From assembly GCA_001657385.1 (NCBI GenBank), contig LYSZ01000007.1:62001-126000 (forward strand): a DNA stretch of 64,000 bases, read 5' to 3'. The notes under the pieces were generated by a model. The model did no database searches, was not told the DNA's origin, and was given only the letters and a program-made list of their open reading frames with translations. Positions 40,351-50,792 of the stretch are shown here, piece by piece; within the stretch, counting starts at the first letter, position 1; each line of letters opens with the position of its first letter. Source of the DNA: Parvularcula sp. BBD 1991-13 (GTDB lineage: Bacteria; Pseudomonadota; Alphaproteobacteria; Caulobacterales; Parvularculaceae). The position numbers and the translations under genes are program-made.

Positions 40351-41310
40351 GTGGGACGTTTTTTGCAAAAAATATCAGATTTGCTGAAAGCCGACGCTGG
40401 TTCAGTCGTTGAAGTCAGTGTCGACCTGTTTTTATCCCTCCGCGGCTTGCCGGGGGCCGCGGAACGTGCGGCGCAGCAATCCGCGCCGAGCGAACCTTTC
40501 GATCGGAAAGATCCGAACGTTGCGGTCGTCATCGTAGGCCGGAAAGCCCACGTACTGCACGGGTTCCGTCGACAAGCGCACTGGCGGGATCACGTGAAGG
40601 AGCGGCCGGAATTCTTGTTTGCCGCTGTCCATCGCGTTGAAAACAAGGATCTGGCTTTTTCACTTCTGGATCGCACAGAGCGACAAAAGCTTCTGGACAC
40701 GTCCTTCGACCAGATTACTGCGGGTTACCGTAAACACAAATTGGAACTGAACAGCCATCGCTTAAAGGATGGTCGGCTCGCGGTGCCGCTTTATCTCGCA
40801 TTTCGAGGAGCCTACCCGTTCGAGGAAGATGGGCCTTTTGATCAACCGATTAATTTGACCAAAGCGGTAGGCGTCGTTGCGGACGAGCTCCGGTTTCTCG
40901 ACAAAACCGGGTGTCCGAAAGAAGTCTTTACGAGCGGCGTTCTTGCAGCCGCCATATTGGGGCTTGCTATCGATGACAAAGCCAAATCCTTTGTAACCCG
41001 TCTTGCCGAAGGCAAGGGAAACAAGATCGACGGTATGAAGGACCCGGTTGAAGCATTGCTTACGCTCACATCTTGGTGCAGCTATATGAACCGCGCCGAG
41101 ACCAATAAGTTTCAACCCGAGCTTTTTCGCCGATCGTTGAGATGCCTTGAGGGGTGGCTCGGAGAAAAAGATCCGGAAGTCACGTTGGCTAGTCCGATGA
41201 TAGCCCGACGCAAGTTCTGGATCAGCGGCAAAGCGAGAGACATTGACCCGGACCCGATCATTCAGCGCTTTCGAACGGTGAAAAATGTCGAAGGCGTTCC
41301 TGACCTTTAG
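40351..41310 (+). CDS. Hypothetical protein upstream of conjugation module
   Basis: 319-aa ORF, soluble, GTG start possible, no family recognised. Confidence 0.55.
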   Translation: MGRFLQKISDLLKADAGSVVEVSVDLFLSLRGLPGAAERAAQQSAPSEPFDRKDPNVAVVIVGRKAHVLHGFRRQAHWRDHVKERPEFLFAAVHRVENKDLAFSLLDRTERQKLLDTSFDQITAGYRKHKLELNSHRLKDGRLAVPLYLAFRGAYPFEEDGPFDQPINLTKAVGVVADELRFLDKTGCPKEVFTSGVLAAAILGLAIDDKAKSFVTRLAEGKGNKIDGMKDPVEALLTLTSWCSYMNRAETNKFQPELFRRSLRCLEGWLGEKDPEVTLASPMIARRKFWISGKARDIDPDPIIQRFRTVKNVEGVPDL

Positions 41311-41566
41311 GTCATTCTAAAACATCCTCACTTTTGTTGATAGCAGATGAAGCGTTCACTGCGTCAACTTGTCAACCATGTTCAAACGACCTGCAAGCGT
41401 GTGCGGGAGCGTTTCAAGGGCGCGGGAAAGGCCGTTAAGCAGAACCGAAAAAGCGCAAGCATGATCGCAACCATACCATACGTGTACATACAATTGATTT
41501 GAAACCTATTTCAATTCAACTTCAGTAAATATACCGTGAGCCGCGTAATACAGTTTCAGGGTCACG

Positions 41567-41734
41567 ATGGATCTTACATCAAAGCATTTCATTCTAATCG
41601 TCCTGGTTGTCGCATTGTCGGCATGCGGAACGACACCTGAGCCGTCGGCGCAACCTGCACCCCCGGATGTTCAGAAACAACAAATTCAATTCGCCAATGG
41701 GATTTACGTCATCAAGGATCCCTCATCGCGGTGA
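41567..41734 (+). CDS. Small lipoprotein (55 aa)
   Basis: MDLTSKHFILIVLVVALSACGTTPEPSAQPAPPDVQKQQIQFANGIYVIKDPSSR; lipobox LSAC; not in ORF track. Confidence 0.65.
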   Translation: MDLTSKHFILIVLVVALSACGTTPEPSAQPAPPDVQKQQIQFANGIYVIKDPSSR

Positions 41735-41771
41735 CTCACTCCGTCCGCCTGGCAAGAAAGGAAAACCTAAA

Positions 41772-42524
41772 GTGAAATGGGAAATGAGCATATTGGCCGC
41801 GCTGTGCCTCTCGCCTTTGATGTCCGGCATTTCGGCTGCTGAAGATGCTCTCTTGCCTGAGCCGAGCACCGATATGGTCCGTGAAGCGCAAGCAAAACTC
41901 AAAGTTTCATTTAATAACCTGTCTATCGTCGACTTCAGGGAATCGCCTTTACCGGGACTTTATCAAGCCGACATCGGGGGGCGCATCGTTTACTACTCCC
42001 CTGATCCGGAACTTCTGATTTTCGGGCAGATTTTCGACAAAACCGGAACTGATCTGACGTCGCTCGCCCTGTCTGAGACTCATCTAAAGCGTCGAAAAGT
42101 CGTTGATTTGGACAAGGCCCTTACGATCGGCGCGACCCATGGGCCCGAAATAGTAGAGTTTACGAACCCTGAGTGCGGGTACTGCCGATTGCTGAATAAC
42201 TTCTTTGAAGCAGAATTCGAGCAGGGCCGGCCGGTGCGGCGAAAAATCATTTTCTCAACCTCTACGGAAACGGGACTTCGCCAAGCGGAACATATTCTGT
42301 GTGCAGAAAACCCGGAACTTGCATTCAGCGAAGTTTATGCAGGGGCTGCACCCTCGCGTTTAAACTCATGCCCGGAAGGGCGTGAACGCGCGGAAGCGCA
42401 CGCCCGTATGTCTAGGCAGGCCGGTATTCAGGGAACGCCGACGGTCTGGCTCGACGACCGGACAGTCGAAGGGTTTAGGTCCGGCGAAATCTTGGCGTTC
42501 CTTCAAACGAAAAGAGGCAAGTGA
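41772..42524 (+). CDS. DsbC-like thiol:disulfide interchange protein of conjugation system
   Basis: CGYC active site in EFTNPECGYCRLLNNFF; GTPTVW cis-Pro loop; signal peptide with GTG start at 41772. Confidence 0.8.
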   Translation: MKWEMSILAALCLSPLMSGISAAEDALLPEPSTDMVREAQAKLKVSFNNLSIVDFRESPLPGLYQADIGGRIVYYSPDPELLIFGQIFDKTGTDLTSLALSETHLKRRKVVDLDKALTIGATHGPEIVEFTNPECGYCRLLNNFFEAEFEQGRPVRRKIIFSTSTETGLRQAEHILCAENPELAFSEVYAGAAPSRLNSCPEGRERAEAHARMSRQAGIQGTPTVWLDDRTVEGFRSGEILAFLQTKRGK

Positions 42525-42844
42525 TGAAGAAGCAAGTCTACCTTGCGCGTAAAGCGCTTTCTATCAAACGCCTGGGATTGGCGGCGGGATTGGCGTTTTT
42601 CTCGACCGGCGCCATGGCCTATACCGCGCCGGCTGTTGGCGATCTTGGATACAGCATGTTCGACGTGTTTGTGAACCAGGGGCTCAAAGGCGCCCCCGGT
42701 TTCGTCGCCGCGGCGATCTTTGTGGCTTTCGGATTCGGCTCGCTATTCCGAAGTCAAATACTGCTTGGCGTTTTCGGGCTTCTTGCCGCGACCGCGCTCT
42801 TCAACGCTGACACGGTTGTAACCTCATTGGGTTTCGTCGTTTAG
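42524..42844 (+). CDS. Putative TraA-like pilin precursor
   Basis: Long signal region, two hydrophobic helices, position immediately before TraL. Confidence 0.55.
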   Translation: MKKQVYLARKALSIKRLGLAAGLAFFSTGAMAYTAPAVGDLGYSMFDVFVNQGLKGAPGFVAAAIFVAFGFGSLFRSQILLGVFGLLAATALFNADTVVTSLGFVV

Positions 42845-42978
42845 CAGCCTTGTTCGTGTTTGCGTTCCCCCAACGCACGCGCTGATCGCAGGCAGCCTTC
42901 AAAACTTACCTGGCCTACCGGGCGGAGAAAGAGGTTTTTCCGTGTGGGTTGCCTGCGACCTAAACTTGGGAAATCGAG

Positions 42979-43245
42979 ATGAAAGCACGCGTTCCTCAAT
43001 ATCTTCACCGTCCGGTCCAGATTCTTTGGTTCGACAGTCATGAAGTGATGGTGTTGTGCCTTGGTTATCTCGGCATAACGACCTTGCAAGGACCGGCATG
43101 GATTGTGATCGTCGGGCTCACCTGGGCGGCGATCTATTTTAAGCGGAGAAAGCCTCGAGGGTATCTCCTTCATCTCTTTTATCGGCTTGGGCTGTTCAAA
43201 CTCAAAGGATATCCACTACCGACCGCTGGGAGGTTTTATGAATAA
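42979..43245 (+). CDS. traL: Type IV conjugative transfer protein TraL
   Basis: MKARVPQYLHRPVQILWFDSHEV...GYLLHLFYRLGLFKLKGYPLP; synteny. Confidence 0.82.
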   Translation: MKARVPQYLHRPVQILWFDSHEVMVLCLGYLGITTLQGPAWIVIVGLTWAAIYFKRRKPRGYLLHLFYRLGLFKLKGYPLPTAGRFYE

Positions 43246-43897
43246 CGCCTCCGTCGAACCTTCAACAGCGTCCAACGACGCGCCAGCCGATCGTCTCGGT
43301 TGGTCCCGGAAATTATTCGTAAACAAATTTGTCAACGACATTGACAACCTGTGGGCTGAAAACGGACTCTTAAAGCTCCTTGCCCTGTTATCATTTATGG
43401 CGTCGCTCGTCCTTTCGACGACAGTTTGGGTTCAGGCTCAAAACACCCGCGTGATCGTTGTTCCCTTTGCATCCGGGTCGCCTGATCTCTTGATCGTCGG
43501 CGATAGGCCGTCAAGCGAGTATCTATCGGCTATTTCGCGCAACATCGTCACGTTGACTGGAACTTTTACAGCCGCAACCGCTGAATACCAATTCACTGAA
43601 GTCTTAAAGTACGCGCATCCTTCAGCCTTCGTTGAGATGCGCGACAAATGGAATGGCATGGTGCAGAGCCTGCGCCAATATCGCGAGGCGACTTTTGCAA
43701 CATATGTCATCCCGCAACAGCCGATCGAAATCTATAGCGATCGAATTCTGGTTCCCGCCATGCGCACCAGATTTGTTGGCGACAAGGTTCGCGAAGAAAC
43801 CGGACAGGTGGAAATCAAATATACGGTCGAAAATGGTCGCTTCTGGCTCTTGTCCGTCGATTTCCTTGTGAAGGGAGGCAGGCCCGATGCGAACTAG
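43238..43897 (+). CDS. traE: Conjugative transfer protein TraE
   Basis: Single N-terminal TM, VIVVPF, size and position; ATG at 43238. Confidence 0.82.
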   Translation: MNNASVEPSTASNDAPADRLGWSRKLFVNKFVNDIDNLWAENGLLKLLALLSFMASLVLSTTVWVQAQNTRVIVVPFASGSPDLLIVGDRPSSEYLSAISRNIVTLTGTFTAATAEYQFTEVLKYAHPSAFVEMRDKWNGMVQSLRQYREATFATYVIPQQPIEIYSDRILVPAMRTRFVGDKVREETGQVEIKYTVENGRFWLLSVDFLVKGGRPDAN

Positions 43898-44654
43898 ACG
43901 GGCAAATTCTCTCAGCGTCGCACTGTTTCTGAAATGGGCGCTCGTTTTCGAGGTCGCGATCGCCGCGGACCGGACGCCCGCCGTGATCGTCGCCCCTGAA
44001 TCGCCGACAAGTCTGGAGATGTCGAACCGAGACATCAATCGTATCGTTTGTACGAATGGCGTTTTTGAGGATTACCGATACTCGGGAGAGAAGGGAATAA
44101 TCGTTGAAGCAGTCGGCGGCGATGCGTTTGTAAAGTACCAGATCATCGAAGAGGGCGCGGCGCGGAAGTTTGTTACCGTTAGGTCCGAGTTTTTCTTTAA
44201 GTGCGGCGGTCAGATGTACACGATTTTCGCGACGCCGCGAGATATAGCTTCGCAAACAATTTTTCTTGGATCGCCGCGTGCGAAAGCGGCCGAGGCCAAC
44301 CTTCGTATTTTCAATCCGCTCTCCGACGAAGAGCGCGTCGTTGCAATTTCGCTTCAAATTCTTTCGGACACCGTCCCATCAACATTTTCGCGCGTTCTTC
44401 TGGAAGAGGAGTATCAAGCGGGATTAATTCCTGGCGCGGACGTGCGCCGTTTGTCTCACACTCATTTGGAAGGGATCGGCTTGTCGGCCGCGGAGTTTCA
44501 AATTCGCGCGACGAGGCCGATGGTGCTTGACGAAGTGATGTTCGCCGACCGTAGATTTGGACGCTCAATATACGGAATTACGCTTGAGACGCCTCAACTC
44601 AAAGCCGGTGAAACGACAAGGGTTGTGCTTGTTTATCGCGGGAGCGAGCGATGA
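43887..44654 (+). CDS. traK: Type-F conjugative secretin TraK
   Basis: Signal peptide, NRDINRIVCTNGVFEDYRYSGEKGI; synteny. Confidence 0.8.
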   Translation: MRTRRANSLSVALFLKWALVFEVAIAADRTPAVIVAPESPTSLEMSNRDINRIVCTNGVFEDYRYSGEKGIIVEAVGGDAFVKYQIIEEGAARKFVTVRSEFFFKCGGQMYTIFATPRDIASQTIFLGSPRAKAAEANLRIFNPLSDEERVVAISLQILSDTVPSTFSRVLLEEEYQAGLIPGADVRRLSHTHLEGIGLSAAEFQIRATRPMVLDEVMFADRRFGRSIYGITLETPQLKAGETTRVVLVYRGSER

Positions 44655-45943
44655 CCCTGACAGAGCGATATGCTGCGCTGACGTCCAAACAAAAAATGGC
44701 TTTGAATGCGGGCGCAACGCTATGTGTGCTGGCCGCACTCGGCGTCATTATGTTCGGAACGAAGCAATCGCGCGAGGATGAAGCGGGTCGTACGGCTGAA
44801 ATTGCTTCCGTCGCGATGACGAATGATCTTCTCGAAGACACGCTGACGGAACGCGTTGAACAGCGGGTTGAAAACCTCGAGGTAGAAAATGAAGCCCTTA
44901 TTGAGCGAGTAGACGCGCTTCTTGACATTGTGAACCAGGAACGCGCGGACGATCGAAACGCGCGTGCGCGGTTCGAGCAAGACGCACAGTCGAAACTGGC
45001 GGCGCTCGAAAAAGCCGCATCCAATCGTCGTGGCGCAGGGTCGAACTCGGATACGAACCGCAGCGCTGGCGCTGATGAAGAGTCCATAGATCTCGCGCCC
45101 CGTAACGAACTCGCCGAACTCGGAGCTTATCGTGTTGCCGATAGTTATCCGGAGCCGCCGAAGGTGGCCGCTGGTTCGGCGCCGATCGGGTTGGCGCCCG
45201 TCAGTTACGAGATTCCTGAACCGGTGATATTGGGGGCCATCTCGTCAATGCCGCCATCGGGGTTTGAAGCGCCAGAAAAAAAAAGCGGCGCGGACGGCGA
45301 AACGATCTATTTACCGCCTGGTTTCATGAATGCTCGACTGCTGACGGGTGTTGACGCATTGGTCAGCCAGAATGCGCAAGGAAGCCCTGAGCCGATCATG
45401 GCGCGCGTACAGGCGCCGGCGCAATTACCCAACCACGTCAAAGCCAATCTTCAGGGCTGCTTTGTCATCGGCTCGGCGACGGGAAGTCTGGCCAAGGAAC
45501 GCGTCGAAGTCCGAGCGGTTTCCCTTTCGTGCATCGACTTTGAGGAGCGGGCCGTCATAGACGAGCCGATCAAAGGGTTCTTCGTTGATGAAGACGGCAA
45601 GAAAGGTCTTTCTGGCCGGGTAGTGACGCGCGGCGGCGCGCTGGTCGCCCGATCCTTCGTTGCGGGGGTCCTTTCTGGATTTGGGTCGGCGGTTGAACAG
45701 ACAGCCGGTACGCGCGCGATCTCGCCGCTCGGAGAAGTTCGGACATTCGATGTCGGCGAAGTCGCGGCCGCCGGCGCCGGCGGCGGCGTCAGCCAAGCCG
45801 CTGAGGACCTGTCGGATCTTTATCTGGAATTGGCGCGTCAGGCCGGGCCGGTCGTTGAAGTCGGCGCCGCGAAGGACGTGGTCCTCGTAATCCAGGAAGG
45901 AGTTGATCTAACAATTCGGAGGAGCGTCAATGTTGCTCAATAA
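44651..45943 (+). CDS. traB: Conjugative transfer protein TraB (VirB10-like)
   Basis: One TM, coiled coil, VirB10-like C-terminal domain (GCFVIGSATGSLAKERVEVRAVSLSC...); synteny. Confidence 0.87.
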   Translation: MTLTERYAALTSKQKMALNAGATLCVLAALGVIMFGTKQSREDEAGRTAEIASVAMTNDLLEDTLTERVEQRVENLEVENEALIERVDALLDIVNQERADDRNARARFEQDAQSKLAALEKAASNRRGAGSNSDTNRSAGADEESIDLAPRNELAELGAYRVADSYPEPPKVAAGSAPIGLAPVSYEIPEPVILGAISSMPPSGFEAPEKKSGADGETIYLPPGFMNARLLTGVDALVSQNAQGSPEPIMARVQAPAQLPNHVKANLQGCFVIGSATGSLAKERVEVRAVSLSCIDFEERAVIDEPIKGFFVDEDGKKGLSGRVVTRGGALVARSFVAGVLSGFGSAVEQTAGTRAISPLGEVRTFDVGEVAAAGAGGGVSQAAEDLSDLYLELARQAGPVVEVGAAKDVVLVIQEGVDLTIRRSVNVAQ

Positions 45944-46526
45944 CAGCTGTCGATCGGTTTTAACGTCGCTTTTCATTGCGATGTCCGCCGCTGCCTGCGC
46001 CGTCTTGCCGTATGAAGACGACTTTGCTTGCAAGAACGAAGATTTCGGACAGTGCATCCACCCTGAGAACGCCTACAGGGACGCCGTTGGCGCAACCGTT
46101 GGATCCGATGCCTCCCGCGGTAACGTTTCTGCCAACCCAAAGCGCCGAGAAGCGCGAAAGTATCAAGCAAATCACGGTTATGACGGCTATCAGGACGCCG
46201 TCTATCGTCAGTTGGCGTCAATCGTCGACGCGCCGGTGACACCGATGATCGCCCCTGCGAAGACGGTGCGAACGCTCATCCTGCCTTACGCGGACAAGGA
46301 CGGCGCCGGACGCCTTTACATGCCGCGTTTTGTATATTCCGTTCTCGAACAACCGCGCTTTGTTCTAGGCGACTATCTGAGTCGCCCTGAAAATGATTTC
46401 GCCGGCGCGATTGCCCGCGGAATAATGATCCCGCCGCCACGCCGCTCCGGCTCGCCGCCAGATCTTCCTCCCGAAATTACCGGCGATGAAAACATCAGCC
46501 TCACGAGCGGGCCGGGGGGCGAATAG
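45930..46526 (+). CDS. traV: Conjugative transfer lipoprotein TraV
   Basis: Signal with lipobox-like SAAAC; DFACKNEDFGQCIHPENAY; synteny. Confidence 0.78.
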   Translation: MLLNNSCRSVLTSLFIAMSAAACAVLPYEDDFACKNEDFGQCIHPENAYRDAVGATVGSDASRGNVSANPKRREARKYQANHGYDGYQDAVYRQLASIVDAPVTPMIAPAKTVRTLILPYADKDGAGRLYMPRFVYSVLEQPRFVLGDYLSRPENDFAGAIARGIMIPPPRRSGSPPDLPPEITGDENISLTSGPGGE

Positions 46527-49069
46527 TGGGGTTCACCGCACATAGAGTTGGGCCAAGCACGGGTGAGATGGATCGTCTCGTGGCGCGTGAATCGTTCAGC
46601 CGGTTTCTGCCTTTCGTCGGATATGACGACCATCACCAGGTCTATCGAACGATGGACAACGGCGTCGGCTATTTGTTCGAGATCCAGCCCGTCGCATTCG
46701 CCAGTGACAGCGTTGTGCAGGCAATGAGCGGTCTGGCCAACATTTCGTTCAGTGACAAGACGGTTGTCCAGATTATCCTTATGGCCGACCCCTATATAGG
46801 CGATATTCTTGACGACTACATCGAGACAAAAACCAGGGCAGACGCGCTCGTCACAAAGAACGCCGTCCAGTTTGTCTCCCACATAGTCTCCCAACAATCC
46901 GGCCTGGATCAGATGTACGGCATTCCGATCAGGAACTTTCGCTGTTTCGTTGCGATCAAGAGTCCGGATCATCTTCCCGCCGACACGCTCTCAGTGACCG
47001 AAGAAGCGCTGAGAAAGTTTGGCTGTCGGCGCGTGCCGCCGGATGGCAAAACCGGCTTGCTCGTCTGGATGCGGCGAATGTTCTCCGACATGCGCATGGC
47101 GCGCGCCGACGTTTACGATCAAACGAAACCATTAAACAAGCAAATCATCGACGCCGGCGCTGTGACCGATTTTGAGCGGATGGACGCGAAGATAGGAAAG
47201 CACTTTGCCCGGTGTCTGACCCCGAAGGCGATGCCGAAAGAGATAACGCCTCAAATGGTCAACCGTTTATGCGGCGGCATGATGGGGTTGATGGATGACC
47301 CGGAACAAGTAACGGGTCCATTTCTAATTTCGCTCAACATTACGTTCGGCGGCGCTGAGGCGGAGATCACGAAGAAGAGCCAGATCATGTCGGCCCAAAA
47401 AGCCGGGGGCGCTGTCGCCCATGAAATTGCGAGGATGGTGAACGAGTATCACTGGGCCGTCGACTATATGAAGAGCGACAAGTTCGTTCGCGTTATTCCA
47501 ACCATATGGGTGTTCGGATACGACCAAGATCAGTGTCGAGATAATGCATCCAGGGTCATGCGTTTGTACGAAACCCTCAAATTTTCGATGCAAGAAGAGG
47601 ATTACCTCAACAAGGTACTGTTTATCTTAAGTCTCCCTTTCGGGTTGTACCTTGAAAAGGGTAACATTGATCTACTCGAACGGGATTTTTACCTCCCCGT
47701 GGAAACGGCCGGCGTGCTTGCGCCTGTTCAAGGCGATTTCCGAGGCGCCGGCCGCCCGGTTCAAGTATTTATCGGCCGGAAAGGTCAGATTGGCACCTTC
47801 GATCTCTTCGGTGTCGGCGGGAACAATTACAACTTTGTCGTAAGCGCTGAATCCGGCGGCGGGAAAAGCTTCCTGCTAAACAACATGCTGTTCCAATACT
47901 ACGCTGCCGGCGCCGCCGTGCGGATCATTGATATTGGCGGCTCGTATGAGAAAGCCTGCAAGATTTTCGGCGGCCGATACATCGATATCGGTAAGGAGAA
48001 CGTCGTTCTCAACCCCTTCGACTTTGAGGCCGTCGATGAAGAGGAAGAAAAGATCTCGATTCAAGCGGCTGCAGATGTTCTCGCCCTTATGGCGACGTCT
48101 GCGTCCGGCGTAAGACTCTCCGAGGAGCAGCTCAATCTCTTAAAGAGCGCCGCCCGTTGGGTTTTCAAAACGGAACGTTGCGAAGAGGGCGTCGATGCGG
48201 CGCGAGAGTATCTTGCAACATATCCGCAGCACGCGCCCGACATCGAAAAGTCAGCCGCGAATGTGCTTGCTGATGATGCGCACAAGCTCGCGTTCAACCT
48301 CCAGGACTACTGTACAGAAGGCGACTACGGTCGATTTTTCAACGGCAAGTCGACACTCCGCATCAAGCAGGACGATTTTGTTGTTGTCGAGCTGGAACGC
48401 TTGCGAGGTCAGAAACAACTCTTCTCGACCATGGTGATGCAGATTCTCAATGTCATCACTCAGGATCTGTATTTGTCGGAGCGCGAGCGTCCAAGGTTTA
48501 TTCTGTTTGAAGAAGCAGCGAGCTTTCTGAAAGAGAGCATGGCCGGTTCGATGTCGTCCACGTTCGCTGGCGTCATAGAAGCCGGGTTCCGGCGGGCGAG
48601 GAAATACAACGGCTCTTTCGGCGTCGTACTCCAGTCTGTCCTTGATCTCCCGAGCTTCGGAGATGTCGGTCATGTTATTATGGAAAATGCGGCGACGAAA
48701 TTCTACCTACAGGGCAGTTCGTACGGCTTAGCGTCTGAGCGCAAGATTATACCGTATGACGGATTTGCGCTGAAACTCCTCCAATCGGTTAGAAGCAACC
48801 CGCCGCACTACTCAGAAATCTTCATAGACTCTCCGGCGGGTTGCGGCGTTGCCCGTCTCGTCGTCGATAAACACAGTTATTGGGTGAATACTTCGCACCC
48901 AAACGATGTGTTGCGGTTTAATCGTCTGTGTCAGCTTGGACTGTCGCCTGCCGAAGCCATCGATGCGCTCGTCGACGGTCGCGAGGATCAGGTGCTGGCC
49001 AAACGCCTGGCTCCGCCGAATGACTCGGAAAAGGCCGTCGCGATTGCGCAGGGGGTGGCGGCGGAATGA
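46526..49069 (+). CDS. traC: Type IV secretion ATPase TraC (VirB4-like)
   Basis: Walker A SAESGGGKSFLLNN, LNPFDF, Walker B FILFEEAASFL. Confidence 0.95.
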   Translation: MGFTAHRVGPSTGEMDRLVARESFSRFLPFVGYDDHHQVYRTMDNGVGYLFEIQPVAFASDSVVQAMSGLANISFSDKTVVQIILMADPYIGDILDDYIETKTRADALVTKNAVQFVSHIVSQQSGLDQMYGIPIRNFRCFVAIKSPDHLPADTLSVTEEALRKFGCRRVPPDGKTGLLVWMRRMFSDMRMARADVYDQTKPLNKQIIDAGAVTDFERMDAKIGKHFARCLTPKAMPKEITPQMVNRLCGGMMGLMDDPEQVTGPFLISLNITFGGAEAEITKKSQIMSAQKAGGAVAHEIARMVNEYHWAVDYMKSDKFVRVIPTIWVFGYDQDQCRDNASRVMRLYETLKFSMQEEDYLNKVLFILSLPFGLYLEKGNIDLLERDFYLPVETAGVLAPVQGDFRGAGRPVQVFIGRKGQIGTFDLFGVGGNNYNFVVSAESGGGKSFLLNNMLFQYYAAGAAVRIIDIGGSYEKACKIFGGRYIDIGKENVVLNPFDFEAVDEEEEKISIQAAADVLALMATSASGVRLSEEQLNLLKSAARWVFKTERCEEGVDAAREYLATYPQHAPDIEKSAANVLADDAHKLAFNLQDYCTEGDYGRFFNGKSTLRIKQDDFVVVELERLRGQKQLFSTMVMQILNVITQDLYLSERERPRFILFEEAASFLKESMAGSMSSTFAGVIEAGFRRARKYNGSFGVVLQSVLDLPSFGDVGHVIMENAATKFYLQGSSYGLASERKIIPYDGFALKLLQSVRSNPPHYSEIFIDSPAGCGVARLVVDKHSYWVNTSHPNDVLRFNRLCQLGLSPAEAIDALVDGREDQVLAKRLAPPNDSEKAVAIAQGVAAE

Positions 49070-49821
49070 CAACGCTTAGTGAGATATTGGCGCCCATCAC
49101 CCTTTCACGAGGACTTCTGCTCGCGGGGGCAATCGTTGCCTGGATTGCGTGTTTCCAATCCAGAACCAGACGTATCGCGATCGTGGGCGGCGTTGGTTTG
49201 GCTTCGATGTTTTTGTCGTTCTTTTCCGATGCGCGCGCATCCTTGGGCGGCGAGTCTGTGCTTGGCGCCGTCTACTCAATAGCCGAACCGGACGCCCTCG
49301 TTGAGATGGAAGAGGCCGCGGCTGGCAAGTCGGTGTCGCTTGACGACTTTGGCGATAGTGACGATTGGACGGCGACGGCTTCCGTTCTATTGCCCGTTGC
49401 GGAGTCTGACGACACTCGAAGCGTTGCACCGTTTTTCAGTTTGCCGTTCGACATCCCCGATGGAAAGGGCGGCGTACTCTATCCGGCTGGCTTCACGTTC
49501 AACCCGCTAGAGCACGTCCGACTTTATGAGACGATTTGGATCGCTCGTGAAGAACACCTTGAATGGGTAATGGCGAACGCCGGCGATACGGACATCGTCA
49601 TTTTGAGCGGCGGAAACGCCTTGAAGGCCTCAAACCGCCATCGCTCCCCGATCTATGCGTTACAACAGGACTTTATCTATCGTCTCGACCTTCGCGTTGC
49701 GCCGAGCCGGGTTTTTCAGAGCGGATCGCTTCTAACGATTGAGGAGTTCGGTCCCGCCGCGGTCACAAGCCAATCACGCGCTTTCTTTGACGAAAAGTCG
49801 GCGGAGGGAGTACAGCGATGA
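49066..49821 (+). CDS. traW: Type-F conjugative pilus assembly protein TraW
   Basis: GAVYSIAEPDALVEME; PLEHVRLYETIWIAR...HRSPIYALQQDFIYRLDLRVAPSRV; synteny. Confidence 0.82.
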   Translation: MTTLSEILAPITLSRGLLLAGAIVAWIACFQSRTRRIAIVGGVGLASMFLSFFSDARASLGGESVLGAVYSIAEPDALVEMEEAAAGKSVSLDDFGDSDDWTATASVLLPVAESDDTRSVAPFFSLPFDIPDGKGGVLYPAGFTFNPLEHVRLYETIWIAREEHLEWVMANAGDTDIVILSGGNALKASNRHRSPIYALQQDFIYRLDLRVAPSRVFQSGSLLTIEEFGPAAVTSQSRAFFDEKSAEGVQR

Positions 49822-50792
49822 AACGGTTCGGATTAGTCTTCTCGCTTTTTGTTGTTTGGAGTATCGCGTCGCCGGCGAGCGCCAGCCCGTGCAATGACGG
49901 GTTTATCAACCCCATCACAAAGGTTTCGTGGGGATGCGTGTTTCCCATCGAGATCGGCGGCGTTCCGATTGGAAAGCGCTCGCGGCTTGATCGGGGAAAT
50001 CCGCGGAGTCCTGTTTGTCTGTGCCCGTCATCCTTCGGGATTCCGTTGCCGGGCTTGCGCGTCAATTTCTGGAGTCCGAACCGGTTCATCGACACTGTCG
50101 AAAACCCGGGGTGTTTGATGGCGTTGGGCGTGGACGTCATGGGTGAAACCGGACGTCTCCACGGCACCAAACGCAGCGATACTCACGGAAACTCGCACTA
50201 CACGTTTCAGCAGATGCACTACTACATTTCCCCTGTGTGGGCTGTGCTGGGGCTATTTAGCGATCTCCCGTGTTTGCGAGATGAAGGCTTTGACGTTGCG
50301 ATGATGTCGGAGCTTCTGCCGACCTACCAGAACGAGGTTCTTGGGGCGATCATTAATCCGGAGGCGGTCTTGTTCGGCAATCCCGCCGCCGTTCTGGCTT
50401 GTGTAGCGGACGCCGTCGAAGCGAATATTGGTGGAACGATTGATCCGCTGTTTTGGTGCATGGGCGCGTGGGGTTCGGTTTATCCGCTCGGCGGGTCTTC
50501 CAACTCAGGGGATTACGTTGAGGCTAACGCTGCAATTGCGGCGAAGGGCATTTTCCTTATGGGCCGCCTCGGGCTGTTGCGGATCCACGATCGAAGCGGG
50601 TGTTTTGAAACGCCGGCGCCCATTTGGAAAAAGTCGCGGTTCAAGCTGCAAGCAATGGAGCCGGTGAAGTCCGGCCAGTGCGTGAATATTGGTCGTACGG
50701 GCCTGTTGTGGACGCATTTCAAGCATCCGCCGCATAAGGATAATTTTGCCTGGTCGCTCTTTGAAAAGGTGTTTTGCTGTGTCCGGCCGTAA
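49818..50792 (+). CDS. traU: Conjugal transfer pilus assembly protein TraU
   Basis: CNDGFINPITKVSWGCVFPIEIGGVPIG...DTHGNSHYTFQQMHYYISPVWAVLGLF. Confidence 0.93.
   Translation: MKRFGLVFSLFVVWSIASPASASPCNDGFINPITKVSWGCVFPIEIGGVPIGKRSRLDRGNPRSPVCLCPSSFGIPLPGLRVNFWSPNRFIDTVENPGCLMALGVDVMGETGRLHGTKRSDTHGNSHYTFQQMHYYISPVWAVLGLFSDLPCLRDEGFDVAMMSELLPTYQNEVLGAIINPEAVLFGNPAAVLACVADAVEANIGGTIDPLFWCMGAWGSVYPLGGSSNSGDYVEANAAIAAKGIFLMGRLGLLRIHDRSGCFETPAPIWKKSRFKLQAMEPVKSGQCVNIGRTGLLWTHFKHPPHKDNFAWSLFEKVFCCVRP

Noticed and set aside
44599-45087. 162-aa minus-strand ORF opposite traB
   Set aside because: Ser/Arg-rich antisense to the TraB coiled-coil region
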